The position numbers and the translations under genes were made by a program. Positions 1 to 5,130 of a stretch of 5,130 nt of DNA are shown one piece after another; position 1 is the first letter of the stretch, and the number at the start of each line of letters is the position of its first letter. The DNA is from Desulfobacterales bacterium (GTDB lineage: Bacteria; Desulfobacterota; Desulfobacteria; Desulfobacterales; QNYZ01), in NCBI GenBank assembly GCA_029938515.1, contig JAOZUU010000241.1, positions 1 through 5,130 of the forward strand. The letters are read 5' to 3'. The notes under the pieces were generated by a model that was given only the letters and a program-made list of their open reading frames with translations, was not told where the DNA came from and ran no database searches.

Positions 1-28
1 TCAAGGCAATCCACTTGAATGAGATCAC
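1..28 (-). CDS. Possible start of a further gene, cut by window edge
   Basis: On the minus strand a GTG at 28 is preceded by AGGGA (35-39) at 6-nt spacing and opens a frame reading MISFKWIAL to the edge. An ATG one codon earlier (31) is possible, but only 3 nt from that site. The hydrophobic and aromatic opening would suit a membrane protein such as a sensor kinase, but nine codons cannot prove a gene, let alone a function. Confidence 0.3.
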
Positions 29-31
29 CAT

Positions 32-144
32 GTTTCCCTAAATAGCTAATATAACTGATTTGAATTGAAACGATGTCTATGAATCACACATCTAACTTCT
101 GATCATTCTATGAAAGTGCTCTTCGTTTTTTATAACAGCCTAAC
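32..144 (-). other. Intergenic region downstream of the solute-binding gene
   Basis: About 113 AT-rich nucleotides without an open frame I can support. An A-run just after the stop (TTATAAAAAACG on the minus strand) is not preceded by a stem, so no intrinsic terminator is recognised. A TATATT box near 57 could be a -10 element, but I see no -35 at proper distance. Confidence 0.4.
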
Positions 145-930
145 CTAATGATTGGGTTTAGATTTGTCTTCAATTTCTGGAAATGGGTCATCGTCTAAAA
201 TCTTATTCCATTTTTTTTTAATTTGGATGATGGTACCATCCGCTAACATTTCGTTGAAGGCAGTGTTCCATTGTTGTACAATTACATTAGATGTTTTTTT
301 TGAAACAGCAATGCTGATATCGAGTTCCCGGATATTATACACTTCTTCGATTTCATGATAATTAACTCCGGCCAAATCACAGATCGTTTTAAAACCCGGT
401 TTTTTTGTTACCCATAATTCTATCCGGTCGAGAACAAGCTTTTTAGCATTTCTTTGGTCATCATGCGTAGGCACAAGATTTGTAAACCCGCGCCTTTTCA
501 GGAATATATCCTTGGCGTCATCTCGCAGCGCCCCAATGAAATCTACTTTTTTTGCATCCTCCAGGCTGTTAATTTTGATACCAGAGCCCTTTTTAGCGAC
601 AAAAATGTCACTTTTTCTGGCTATCGGACCAATCCAATTAAATTTGTCCTTACGTACCTGAGTGTGTGTCATACTAAACAGGATTATATTTTCTTCTTCC
701 AAAGCTATTTTGTAGGCTCGCGCCCATGGATAAACTTGGATTTGCGTATTTGATCCAACTCTTCGCTGGATTTCCTTAACTATTTCCACAGCCGGGCCGA
801 TCAGCATGCCATCTTTTACATAGTTCAAGGGCGGCAGGTTTTCTGTTAAAATCATAAGTCCTTCTGCTAGTACAGATTGATAAAAAAGCAGAAAAACTGC
901 TGCCATAAGCGCAAATAGCCTTTTTTTCAT
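145..930 (-). CDS. Periplasmic solute-binding-like protein (SBP_bac_3 type)
   Basis: 261 residues from the ATG at 930, chosen because a GAGGT site precedes it and because it opens directly on a Sec signal peptide (MKKR, hydrophobic core, cut likely after VLA at residue 22). The mature protein has family 3 solute-binding features: TENLPPLNY near 29-37, GPAVEIVKEI near 45-54, YPWARAYKIAL near 67-77, and TQVRKDKFNWIGPI near 90-103. In that last motif Arg93 is at the position that usually holds the ligand carboxylate. The second lobe runs to KKKWN near 242, followed by an acidic tail, DDDPFPEIEDK. Length is normal for the family. It is a paralog of the gene at 4701-5130, with roughly 65% identity in the shared part. 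No permease or ATPase gene is adjacent, so a sensory role beside the kinase is as plausible as transport; that is inference. The gene is AT-rich, with A-runs of nine (211-219) and eight (294-301) on the coding strand. Ligand unknown. Confidence 0.92.
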   Translation of the reverse strand: MKKRLFALMAAVFLLFYQSVLAEGLMILTENLPPLNYVKDGMLIGPAVEIVKEIQRRVGSNTQIQVYPWARAYKIALEEENIILFSMTHTQVRKDKFNWIGPIARKSDIFVAKKGSGIKINSLEDAKKVDFIGALRDDAKDIFLKRRGFTNLVPTHDDQRNAKKLVLDRIELWVTKKPGFKTICDLAGVNYHEIEEVYNIRELDISIAVSKKTSNVIVQQWNTAFNEMLADGTIIQIKKKWNKILDDDPFPEIEDKSKPNH

Positions 931-1057
931 AATAGACCTCTTCGTCGGCTTTGGAGTCCATGGCAACATAATCGATTTGATCTTTCACATGATAAGTCTC
1001 AAACCATAAGCGTTTGGCTTCACTGGCACTGTTTTTCATCCACATATAGTGAGACGA
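931..1057 (-). other. Intergenic region between cyclase and solute-binding gene
   Basis: 127 nt without a convincing gene. It holds the distal arm of the inverted repeat and, next to the downstream start, a ribosome site. I found no well-spaced sigma-70 promoter. The cyclase reading frame stays open after its stop through this region (ATG at 1045, on to 776), but this frame has no good ribosome site and runs into the solute-binding gene in another frame. Confidence 0.5.
936..940 (-). promoter_or_regulatory. Ribosome binding site deciding the solute-binding protein start
   Basis: GAGGT on the minus strand, 5 nt before the ATG at 930. It selects this ATG over the in-frame one at 969, which would put 13 polar residues ahead of the signal peptide. 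Confidence 0.8.
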
Positions 1058-1080
1058 TCACCCTGAAGCAGCCGGTGATC
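1056..1080. repeat. Perfect 7-bp inverted repeat across the cyclase stop codon
   Basis: GATCACC (1056-1062) and GGTGATC (1074-1080) are exact inverse complements around an 11-nt loop. The TGA stop at 1058-1060 sits inside one arm. No T-run follows on either strand, so it is not a standard terminator. It may be an mRNA stem protecting or ending the cyclase message, a protein site, or chance. Confidence 0.5.
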
Positions 1081-2194
1081 CGCCTTTCAAACTGAGGACA
1101 TTGTATGCGGCGACAGGACGGCTAAATCCCTTTAAGGATAACTCATCAAGCGGTTCGACGTCCACAACTTCCTCCACTGCCACATAGACCCGCTGGCTGA
1201 TGAGTATCTGTGTGTTTTTGGCCTCATCACAAAGACGCGAGGCGAGGTTTGTAACAGTTCCAATAGCGGTGTAGTCGAAGCGTCCCTCAAACCCGATTTT
1301 ACCTAGAGTGGCGTACCCCTGGTCGATCCCTATCCCGAAGCCCAGCTGGTAGCTGTACTTTCCCCACTTCTTAATCAGATCACCCATACTCTCGCGCATC
1401 GCTACCGCCATTGTAATGGCCCGAAGCGCCGGCTCCGCACATGGGAGAGGGTCATTGAAAAATACCATCATTCCATCTCCGGCAAAGCAGTCTAGAGTTC
1501 CCTCAAAACGGAAGATTAGGGCTCCCATGGCTTCGTGGTACTCGCGCAGGACGTCCATTACCTCCTCGGGTTCTCCGGTCTCGGAAAAGGCTGTGAACCC
1601 ACGGAGATCACAGAAAACCACGGTTATTTCCCTCCGGTGGCTCTCAAGCAATCCTTCATCTTCCGAGGAGACGATGAGTTCTGCAAGCTGGGGTGAGAGA
1701 AAACGTTTTAAGCGCCCGATTCGCTCTAATTCGCTCAGTTGCTCTTCAACGCGGTGCTCCAACGTCTGGTTCCACTCCTCAAGTTTGGCTGCCTGGTCCC
1801 GAACGGTATCGTGGAGATCCTTGATGCGCAACATCGATTTGACTCGGGCAATCAGGGCTGCATGATCAACCGGTTTGGTCAAGTATTCATCGCTACCCGC
1901 TTCGAGACCGGTAATTACGTCTTTGGGATCCGCCTTGGCCGTTACCATGATAATCGGTATAAAGGATAGCGAGGTGTCTTCTTTTATACGCCGACAGACT
2001 TCCAGGCCGTCCATTTTGGGCATCATAATATCCAGCAAAATCAGGTCGGGTTGTTTTTCTCTGGCCATGGCCAGTCCAGCCTCGCCGTCGATTGCCGTGA
2101 TCACCTCATAATGGTGAGCTTCAAGGCGCGTTTTTAAAATATCCAGGTTGGCCGGATTGTCCTCAACGATCAAAATCAGTGGCGGTGTTCTCAC
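1058..2194 (-). CDS. Response regulator with class III adenylate/guanylate cyclase output
   Basis: 378 residues from a GTG start. Receiver domain, residues 1-122: acidic pair Glu11-Asp12, phospho-acceptor Asp55 in LILLDIMMPKMDG, Thr85, Tyr104 and Lys107 all present. A charged coiled coil (about 126-163) then leads into an RFLSPQLAELIVSS lead-in typical of receiver-cyclase fusions. Catalytic domain, about 188-368: metal-binding Asp196 (FCDLRGFT) and Asp240 (GDG), and transition-state Asn316 and Arg320 (NLASR). The base-selecting positions are Cys236, where adenylate cyclases usually have Lys and guanylate cyclases Glu, and Thr309, where Asp or Cys/Thr is usual. All catalytic residues are present, so it should be active and probably makes cAMP, but substrate choice is uncertain. 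It is the only visible effector of the locus: the kinase at 2577-4628 likely controls it through Asp55. The protein is soluble and cytoplasmic. The C-terminus after LKGFSRPVAAYNVL is complete. Confidence 0.95.
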   Translation of the reverse strand: MRTPPLILIVEDNPANLDILKTRLEAHHYEVITAIDGEAGLAMAREKQPDLILLDIMMPKMDGLEVCRRIKEDTSLSFIPIIMVTAKADPKDVITGLEAGSDEYLTKPVDHAALIARVKSMLRIKDLHDTVRDQAAKLEEWNQTLEHRVEEQLSELERIGRLKRFLSPQLAELIVSSEDEGLLESHRREITVVFCDLRGFTAFSETGEPEEVMDVLREYHEAMGALIFRFEGTLDCFAGDGMMVFFNDPLPCAEPALRAITMAVAMRESMGDLIKKWGKYSYQLGFGIGIDQGYATLGKIGFEGRFDYTAIGTVTNLASRLCDEAKNTQILISQRVYVAVEEVVDVEPLDELSLKGFSRPVAAYNVLSLKGGSPAASG

Positions 2195-2201
2195 AACTTA
2201 T

Positions 2202-2206
2202 TCCCT
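2202..2206 (-). promoter_or_regulatory. Ribosome binding site supporting a GTG start for the cyclase
   Basis: AGGGA on the minus strand lies in the 20-nt gap after the receiver stop and 7 nt before a GTG at 2194. It supports GTG as the start codon; the resulting N-terminus (MRTPPLILIVEDN) fits a receiver beginning. Confidence 0.7.
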
Positions 2207-2214
2207 ATTATCGG

Positions 2215-2580
2215 TTATGAAAGATATTTTTGAGCCTGTGCTAAAAGCTCACGGGGACTGAACGGCTTCGCGACGTAAGCATCGCAACCGGCCTCAAATG
2301 CCTTTACATCGTCGCCGCTCAAAGCATAAGATGTAACCACAATAATCGGGATTTCTTTGAGGTCCGGATTGGATTTGATCCGCTTTGTTGCCTCGTATCC
2401 GTCTATGCCAGGAAGCTGTATGTCCATCAAGATCAGGTCGGGACGGTTGGTTTCGGCCGCGGTCACTCCCGCTATCCCATCGACCGCTTCTATCACCTTA
2501 TAACCACTGCTGGTAAAGAGGTCTCGCATGATACGCCGGTTATCTTCCTGGTCTTCAATAACTAATATCAATTTGCTCAT
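2215..2580 (-). CDS. Stand-alone response regulator receiver (CheY/DivK-like)
   Basis: 121 residues consisting only of a receiver domain. The full active set is visible: acidic pair Glu9-Asp10, phospho-acceptor Asp53 in LILMDIQLPGIDG, switch Thr83, Tyr102 and Lys105 in the AYVAKPF motif. The protein ends right after the last receiver helix, so there is no output domain. Such proteins act by binding a partner, relaying phosphate, or serving as a phosphate sink. It starts inside the kinase stop codon (ATGA), which strongly links it to the His461 kinase as phospho-donor. The cyclase gene begins 20 nt after its stop. Whether it competes with the receiver of that cyclase for phosphate, feeds back on the kinase, or signals elsewhere cannot be told from sequence. 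The receiver call is firm; the exact role is open. Confidence 0.95.
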   Translation of the reverse strand: MSKLILVIEDQEDNRRIMRDLFTSSGYKVIEAVDGIAGVTAAETNRPDLILMDIQLPGIDGYEATKRIKSNPDLKEIPIIVVTSYALSGDDVKAFEAGCDAYVAKPFSPRELLAQAQKYLS

Positions 2581-4628
2581 ATTTGCTTTCCTTGACTTTC
2601 GACTCGAACCGGTATCTTGAATTTGAAAGTCGCCCCTTTTCCAAGAGTGGACTCTACCCAGATGCAGCCCCTGTGCATTTCGACGATCTTTTTAGCGATA
2701 GAAAGTCCAAGACCGGTGCCACCTTTTTTCCTGGTGCTTGATCCGTCGGCCTGTTGGAATTCTTCGAAGATTCTTTTCTGATCAGTTTCCGAAAGTCCAG
2801 GACCCGTATCAGATACGGAGACTAAAAAACTTTCGTTGGAAACGGCAGATTCCACCCTAACCCCCCCCTTCTCGGTAAATTTAATGGCGTTTCCAAGAAG
2901 GTTTAAGAGCACCTGGGCAATGCGTTGCTCATCCCCTTTGCCTATAGCATGATTCGTGTGATCCCTGATTTTTAAATCGAGTTTCTTTTCGGCGGCCAGC
3001 GCCTCAACCGAGTTGAAGACCGTTTCAATCACCTCCCCCATCGAATATTCATTTAGAGAAAGAGTCAGCCGGCCTGCTTCGATTTTGGAAAGGTCGAGAA
3101 CATCATTGATCAGCCCGAGAAGGTGACGTCCGTTCTTTTCCAGGCGCCCAAGGACCTCCCGGATTTTTTCCGGTACATCACCGTAGATATTGTCAACAAT
3201 CAACTCCGTGTAACCCAGGATGGCATTCAGGGGCGTTCTAAGTTCGTGACTCATGTTGGCGAGAAATTCGGACTTGTGCTTGTTGACGATTTCAAGCTCT
3301 CGCCCCTTTTCCTCAATTTCATTGAAAAGACGAGCGTTATGAATGGCAAGGGATGATTGCGCGGCAAAAGCTTGAAGCAGGTCCACAACCGGTGCGGAAA
3401 ACTCACCGGCCGCCCTGCGCCGAACTACCAGTCCACCGATAAGTCGATCCTTGCGTAGAAGCGGTAAAGCAAGCAGGGACCGGAAGCCCGCTTTTCGTAA
3501 ATAGGAACGCGCATAATCCGGTGCGTTCACAATGTCCGAAATCTGATCAGGGGCCTGCTTTAGAGCAGCCTGCCCAAGAACCGTTTTGTCCCCTACACGA
3601 AACCGTGACTCACGCATCGTTTCGATGAATTCTGTGCTTACACCGTAGTTTATTCTCGGAACGAACACCTGTTCGACCTCATCAAACTCGTATATTGTGC
3701 CGGCATCAGCCTTTGAGAGCTGAACTGCGTGGCCAACAATACTTGTCAACACCGCCTCCGAATCAAGGGTGGAGCCGACTGCCCGGCTGATTTCTCCCAG
3801 AGCTTTGAGCTCTTCCACTGACTGGACCAGCGCCTGTGTTCGTATTTCGACCTTATGCTCCAGTGTTCGGCTGTACCCCTCAAGCTCCTGTTTACTCTCA
3901 CTGAGCTCAGCGAATAATTGCTTGATCGATCCCCTCATGATATCCAAATGGTCCGCGAGTACACCAATTTCATCTCTGCCACTCGTATCAACAAAAGCAT
4001 CTAGGTCCCCTTGGGCGATCAATGCGGCCGACTCTTGTAATTTCATCAAAGGATGGGAAATGTACCTTCTTGTGGTGAATATGGATGTGAGCCAAATTGC
4101 GGCTACAATGAGGGCAGTTAGAGCAATCCCACTATAAATCTGAAAAAGCGATTTTTTCCTAACGCTTTCACGTGACATCACGATGAGAATCTTGCTGACG
4201 ATGCTCCCCTTAAAGTGAATATCAGATGATTTGGCTATAATTTCCGATCCTTTAAACAATACCTGAGGCATTCCCGATTGAATTTCTTGCAGCTGAGCTC
4301 CGGGGCGCTTTTTTTCAGTAATTACCTGGTCTCCCCATGATATCTTAGTATAAATAATCGATTCATCTAAAAATAGAGCGTCAACAAAATCATTAACAAC
4401 CACGTAGTCCATATTCCATAGAGGCGTCGGCAAGCTGTTCTGGGCAAGCTCAATCGCATTGCCTAACCTCGTTTCCATCTCTCTTTCGATTTTGCTGATG
4501 TCGAACAGGATAACAACGACAGCAAAAACAATTAATAATAGAGTAATAACACCGATCAAGGCATAACTGAATCGATGGCTGATGCTACTGATTTTAGAAG
4601 TGGGTTTAATTAAAGAGACTTTCTGCAT
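2577..4628 (-). CDS. Membrane sensor histidine kinase (periplasmic sensor - HAMP - GAF - HisKA - HATPase)
   Basis: 683 residues from the ATG at 4628. A hydrophobic segment at about 22-44 and a second at about 164-186 bracket a periplasmic domain of about 120 residues. That domain carries an LPTPLWNMDYVVVNDF motif of a kind I associate with N-terminal sensor domains of bacterial kinases; I do not assign it to a named domain. A HAMP domain follows (about 187-240), then a coiled coil, a GAF domain (about 283-436) with no obvious chromophore site, HisKA with MSHELRTP (phospho-acceptor His461), and a HATPase domain. In the last, Asn580 is in the N box, DTGPG starts at Asp607, and GGTGLGLSI spans 636-644. 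His-Glu-Leu-Arg-Thr also fits the ExxT phosphatase motif, so it may both phosphorylate and dephosphorylate its partners. It has no receiver or HPt domain of its own, so it should signal directly to the two receivers encoded next. Its stop overlaps the next start. All catalytic boxes are intact. The stimulus is unknown. Confidence 0.95.
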   Translation of the reverse strand: MQKVSLIKPTSKISSISHRFSYALIGVITLLLIVFAVVVILFDISKIEREMETRLGNAIELAQNSLPTPLWNMDYVVVNDFVDALFLDESIIYTKISWGDQVITEKKRPGAQLQEIQSGMPQVLFKGSEIIAKSSDIHFKGSIVSKILIVMSRESVRKKSLFQIYSGIALTALIVAAIWLTSIFTTRRYISHPLMKLQESAALIAQGDLDAFVDTSGRDEIGVLADHLDIMRGSIKQLFAELSESKQELEGYSRTLEHKVEIRTQALVQSVEELKALGEISRAVGSTLDSEAVLTSIVGHAVQLSKADAGTIYEFDEVEQVFVPRINYGVSTEFIETMRESRFRVGDKTVLGQAALKQAPDQISDIVNAPDYARSYLRKAGFRSLLALPLLRKDRLIGGLVVRRRAAGEFSAPVVDLLQAFAAQSSLAIHNARLFNEIEEKGRELEIVNKHKSEFLANMSHELRTPLNAILGYTELIVDNIYGDVPEKIREVLGRLEKNGRHLLGLINDVLDLSKIEAGRLTLSLNEYSMGEVIETVFNSVEALAAEKKLDLKIRDHTNHAIGKGDEQRIAQVLLNLLGNAIKFTEKGGVRVESAVSNESFLVSVSDTGPGLSETDQKRIFEEFQQADGSSTRKKGGTGLGLSIAKKIVEMHRGCIWVESTLGKGATFKFKIPVRVESQGKQI
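2589..2593 (-). promoter_or_regulatory. Ribosome binding site of the stand-alone receiver
   Basis: AAGGA on the minus strand lies within the last codons of the kinase gene, 8 nt before the ATG at 2580. Together with the ATGA stop/start overlap this suggests coupled translation of kinase and receiver. Confidence 0.7.
2861..2868 (-). repeat. Eight-G homopolymer inside the kinase ATP-binding domain
   Basis: On the coding strand eight consecutive G residues encode part of Lys-Gly-Gly-Val (about residues 587-590), between the N box and the DTGPG box. The frame is intact as given. A one-base slip would destroy the ATP-binding domain. Confidence 0.9.
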
Positions 4629-4636
4629 GCACACAG

Positions 4637-4640
4637 CCTT
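4637..4640 (-). promoter_or_regulatory. Ribosome binding site of the sensor kinase (fixes its start)
   Basis: AAGG on the minus strand stands 8 nt before the ATG at 4628. The alternative in-frame GTG at 4634 would leave only 2 nt after this site, which is too close, so the ATG is preferred. Confidence 0.55.
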
Positions 4641-4654
4641 ATATAACGTATATC

Positions 4655-4671
4655 GCCAACAGCACGTTAGC
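4655..4671 (-). promoter_or_regulatory. Small hairpin between solute-binding gene and kinase gene
   Basis: Read on the minus strand, GCTAAC and GTTGGC form a 6-bp stem (one G-U wobble as RNA) around a 5-nt loop, GTGCT. It lies between the solute-binding stop and the kinase ribosome site. No T-run follows, so it is not a standard intrinsic terminator. It could be an attenuator, an RNA-processing or stability element, or chance. I see no clear sigma-70 promoter in the 72-nt gap, although an AT-rich ATATACGTTATATAAGG stretch precedes the kinase start. Confidence 0.3.
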
Positions 4672-4700
4672 CAGATTCGAATTTAAATAATGGGTCCGTT

Positions 4701-5130
4701 TTAAGGTTTGTCTTCAATCTCCGGAAATGGGTCATCTTCTAATTTCATATTCCATTTTTTTCGAATCTGCATGATTGTTTCATCCACTTCCATTTCATTA
4801 AACGCATTTCTCCATTGTTCTACAATTGCGTCCGACGTTTTCTTTGAAAATGCAATCATAAGGTCACTTTTTCGCAGATGATAGACTTCCTCAAATTCGT
4901 TATAATCTACCCCGGCCAGGTCACAAACCGTTCTTAATCCCGGTATTTTATAAGTCCACAGATTGATCCGCCCGAGAGCGAGTTTTTTCGCATTTTTTTG
5001 TTCATCGGAAACGGGTTCAAGATTGGTAAAACCCTGACTTTTAAGTAAACGCCCCCTGGTATCATCTCGAAGCGTTCCAATGCGTTTTACTTTTTTGGCA
5101 TCTTCCAGGTTGTTAATTTTGATTCCAGAG
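4701..5130 (-). CDS. Periplasmic solute-binding-like protein (SBP_bac_3 type), C-terminal part, cut by window edge
   Basis: The open frame enters from the right edge and ends with TAA at 4701-4703; 142 residues are visible. Translation gives the second lobe of a family 3 extracellular solute-binding protein: an SGIKINNLEDAKK segment, a long run through CDLAGVDYNEFEEVYHLRK, the SKKTSDAIVEQW helix and the terminal RKKWN helix, then the acidic tail LEDDPFPEIEDKP. It aligns without gaps to residues 116-257 of the gene at 145-930, with about 93 of 142 residues identical by eye, so the two are close paralogs. The missing part should be a signal peptide and first lobe of roughly 115 residues. It lies 72 nt upstream of the kinase start and may belong to the same transcript. 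Family members bind amino acids or similar small polar solutes in the periplasm; the ligand here is unknown. The family call is firm because of the paralog; a receptor rather than transport role is inference. Confidence 0.88.
   Translation of the reverse strand, partial: SGIKINNLEDAKKVKRIGTLRDDTRGRLLKSQGFTNLEPVSDEQKNAKKLALGRINLWTYKIPGLRTVCDLAGVDYNEFEEVYHLRKSDLMIAFSKKTSDAIVEQWRNAFNEMEVDETIMQIRKKWNMKLEDDPFPEIEDKP

Noticed and set aside
211..219. T9 tract (plus strand) as a terminator
   Set aside because: It is inside the solute-binding coding region, encoding Lys-Lys-Lys before the conserved Trp, and no GC-rich stem precedes it on either strand.
454..753. 99-residue plus-strand open frame
   Set aside because: Antisense to the well-supported solute-binding gene, with no recognisable protein features.
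931..969. Longer start for the solute-binding protein at 969
   Set aside because: It would add 13 polar residues before the signal peptide; the ATG at 930 has a GAGGT site at good spacing.
776..1045. 89-residue minus-strand open frame before and into the binding-protein gene
   Set aside because: No good ribosome site, it overlaps a clearly real gene in another frame, and its second half looks like an out-of-frame reading of the signal peptide region. Kept only as a low-interest finding.
1416..1865. 149-residue plus-strand open frame
   Set aside because: It lies opposite the receiver-cyclase gene, is rich in Ser/Arg as expected from an antisense reading, and has no family resemblance.
3769..4137. 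122-residue plus-strand open frame
   Set aside because: Antisense shadow of the kinase HAMP and coiled-coil region; low-complexity Ser-rich translation and no recognisable domain.

Overview
The window is a compact, one-directional signalling locus. Every supported gene lies on the minus strand, so transcription runs from right (5130) to left (1). In that order it holds: the 3' part of a periplasmic solute-binding-like gene (4701-5130, cut by the window edge); a membrane sensor histidine kinase (2577-4628); a stand-alone CheY-like receiver (2215-2580); a receiver fused to a class III nucleotide cyclase (1058-2194); a second, paralogous solute-binding-like gene (145-930); and possibly the first codons of another gene (1-28). 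There are no tRNA or rRNA genes, CRISPR arrays, insertion sequences or phage-like genes.

The organism is probably a Gram-negative bacterium, most likely a sulfate-reducer-type deltaproteobacterium (Desulfobacterota). The evidence is a Sec signal peptide on the solute-binding protein, a kinase with a periplasmic sensor domain, GAGG/AAGGA ribosome sites, moderate GC and abundant two-component proteins. The taxon is inferred from gene style only; no marker gene is present.

The three central genes are tightly packed. The kinase stop overlaps the receiver start (ATGA), and the cyclase gene starts 20 nt after the receiver stop. This points to one transcript: an orthodox HAMP-GAF-HisKA-HATPase kinase with two possible receiver partners. 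No DNA-binding output domain is visible. The only visible output is a cyclic nucleotide, probably cAMP, made by the cyclase fused to the second receiver.

The two solute-binding-like genes flank this trio and share roughly 65% identity over the 142 residues that can be compared. That includes a nearly invariant acidic C-terminal tail. No ABC permease or ATPase gene accompanies them. One reading, which is inference, is that they act as periplasmic ligand receptors for the kinase rather than as transport components. They are visibly more AT-rich than the cyclase gene. The intergenic stretches (32-144, 931-1057, 4629-4700) are short and hold no convincing promoter or intrinsic terminator, only two small hairpins.
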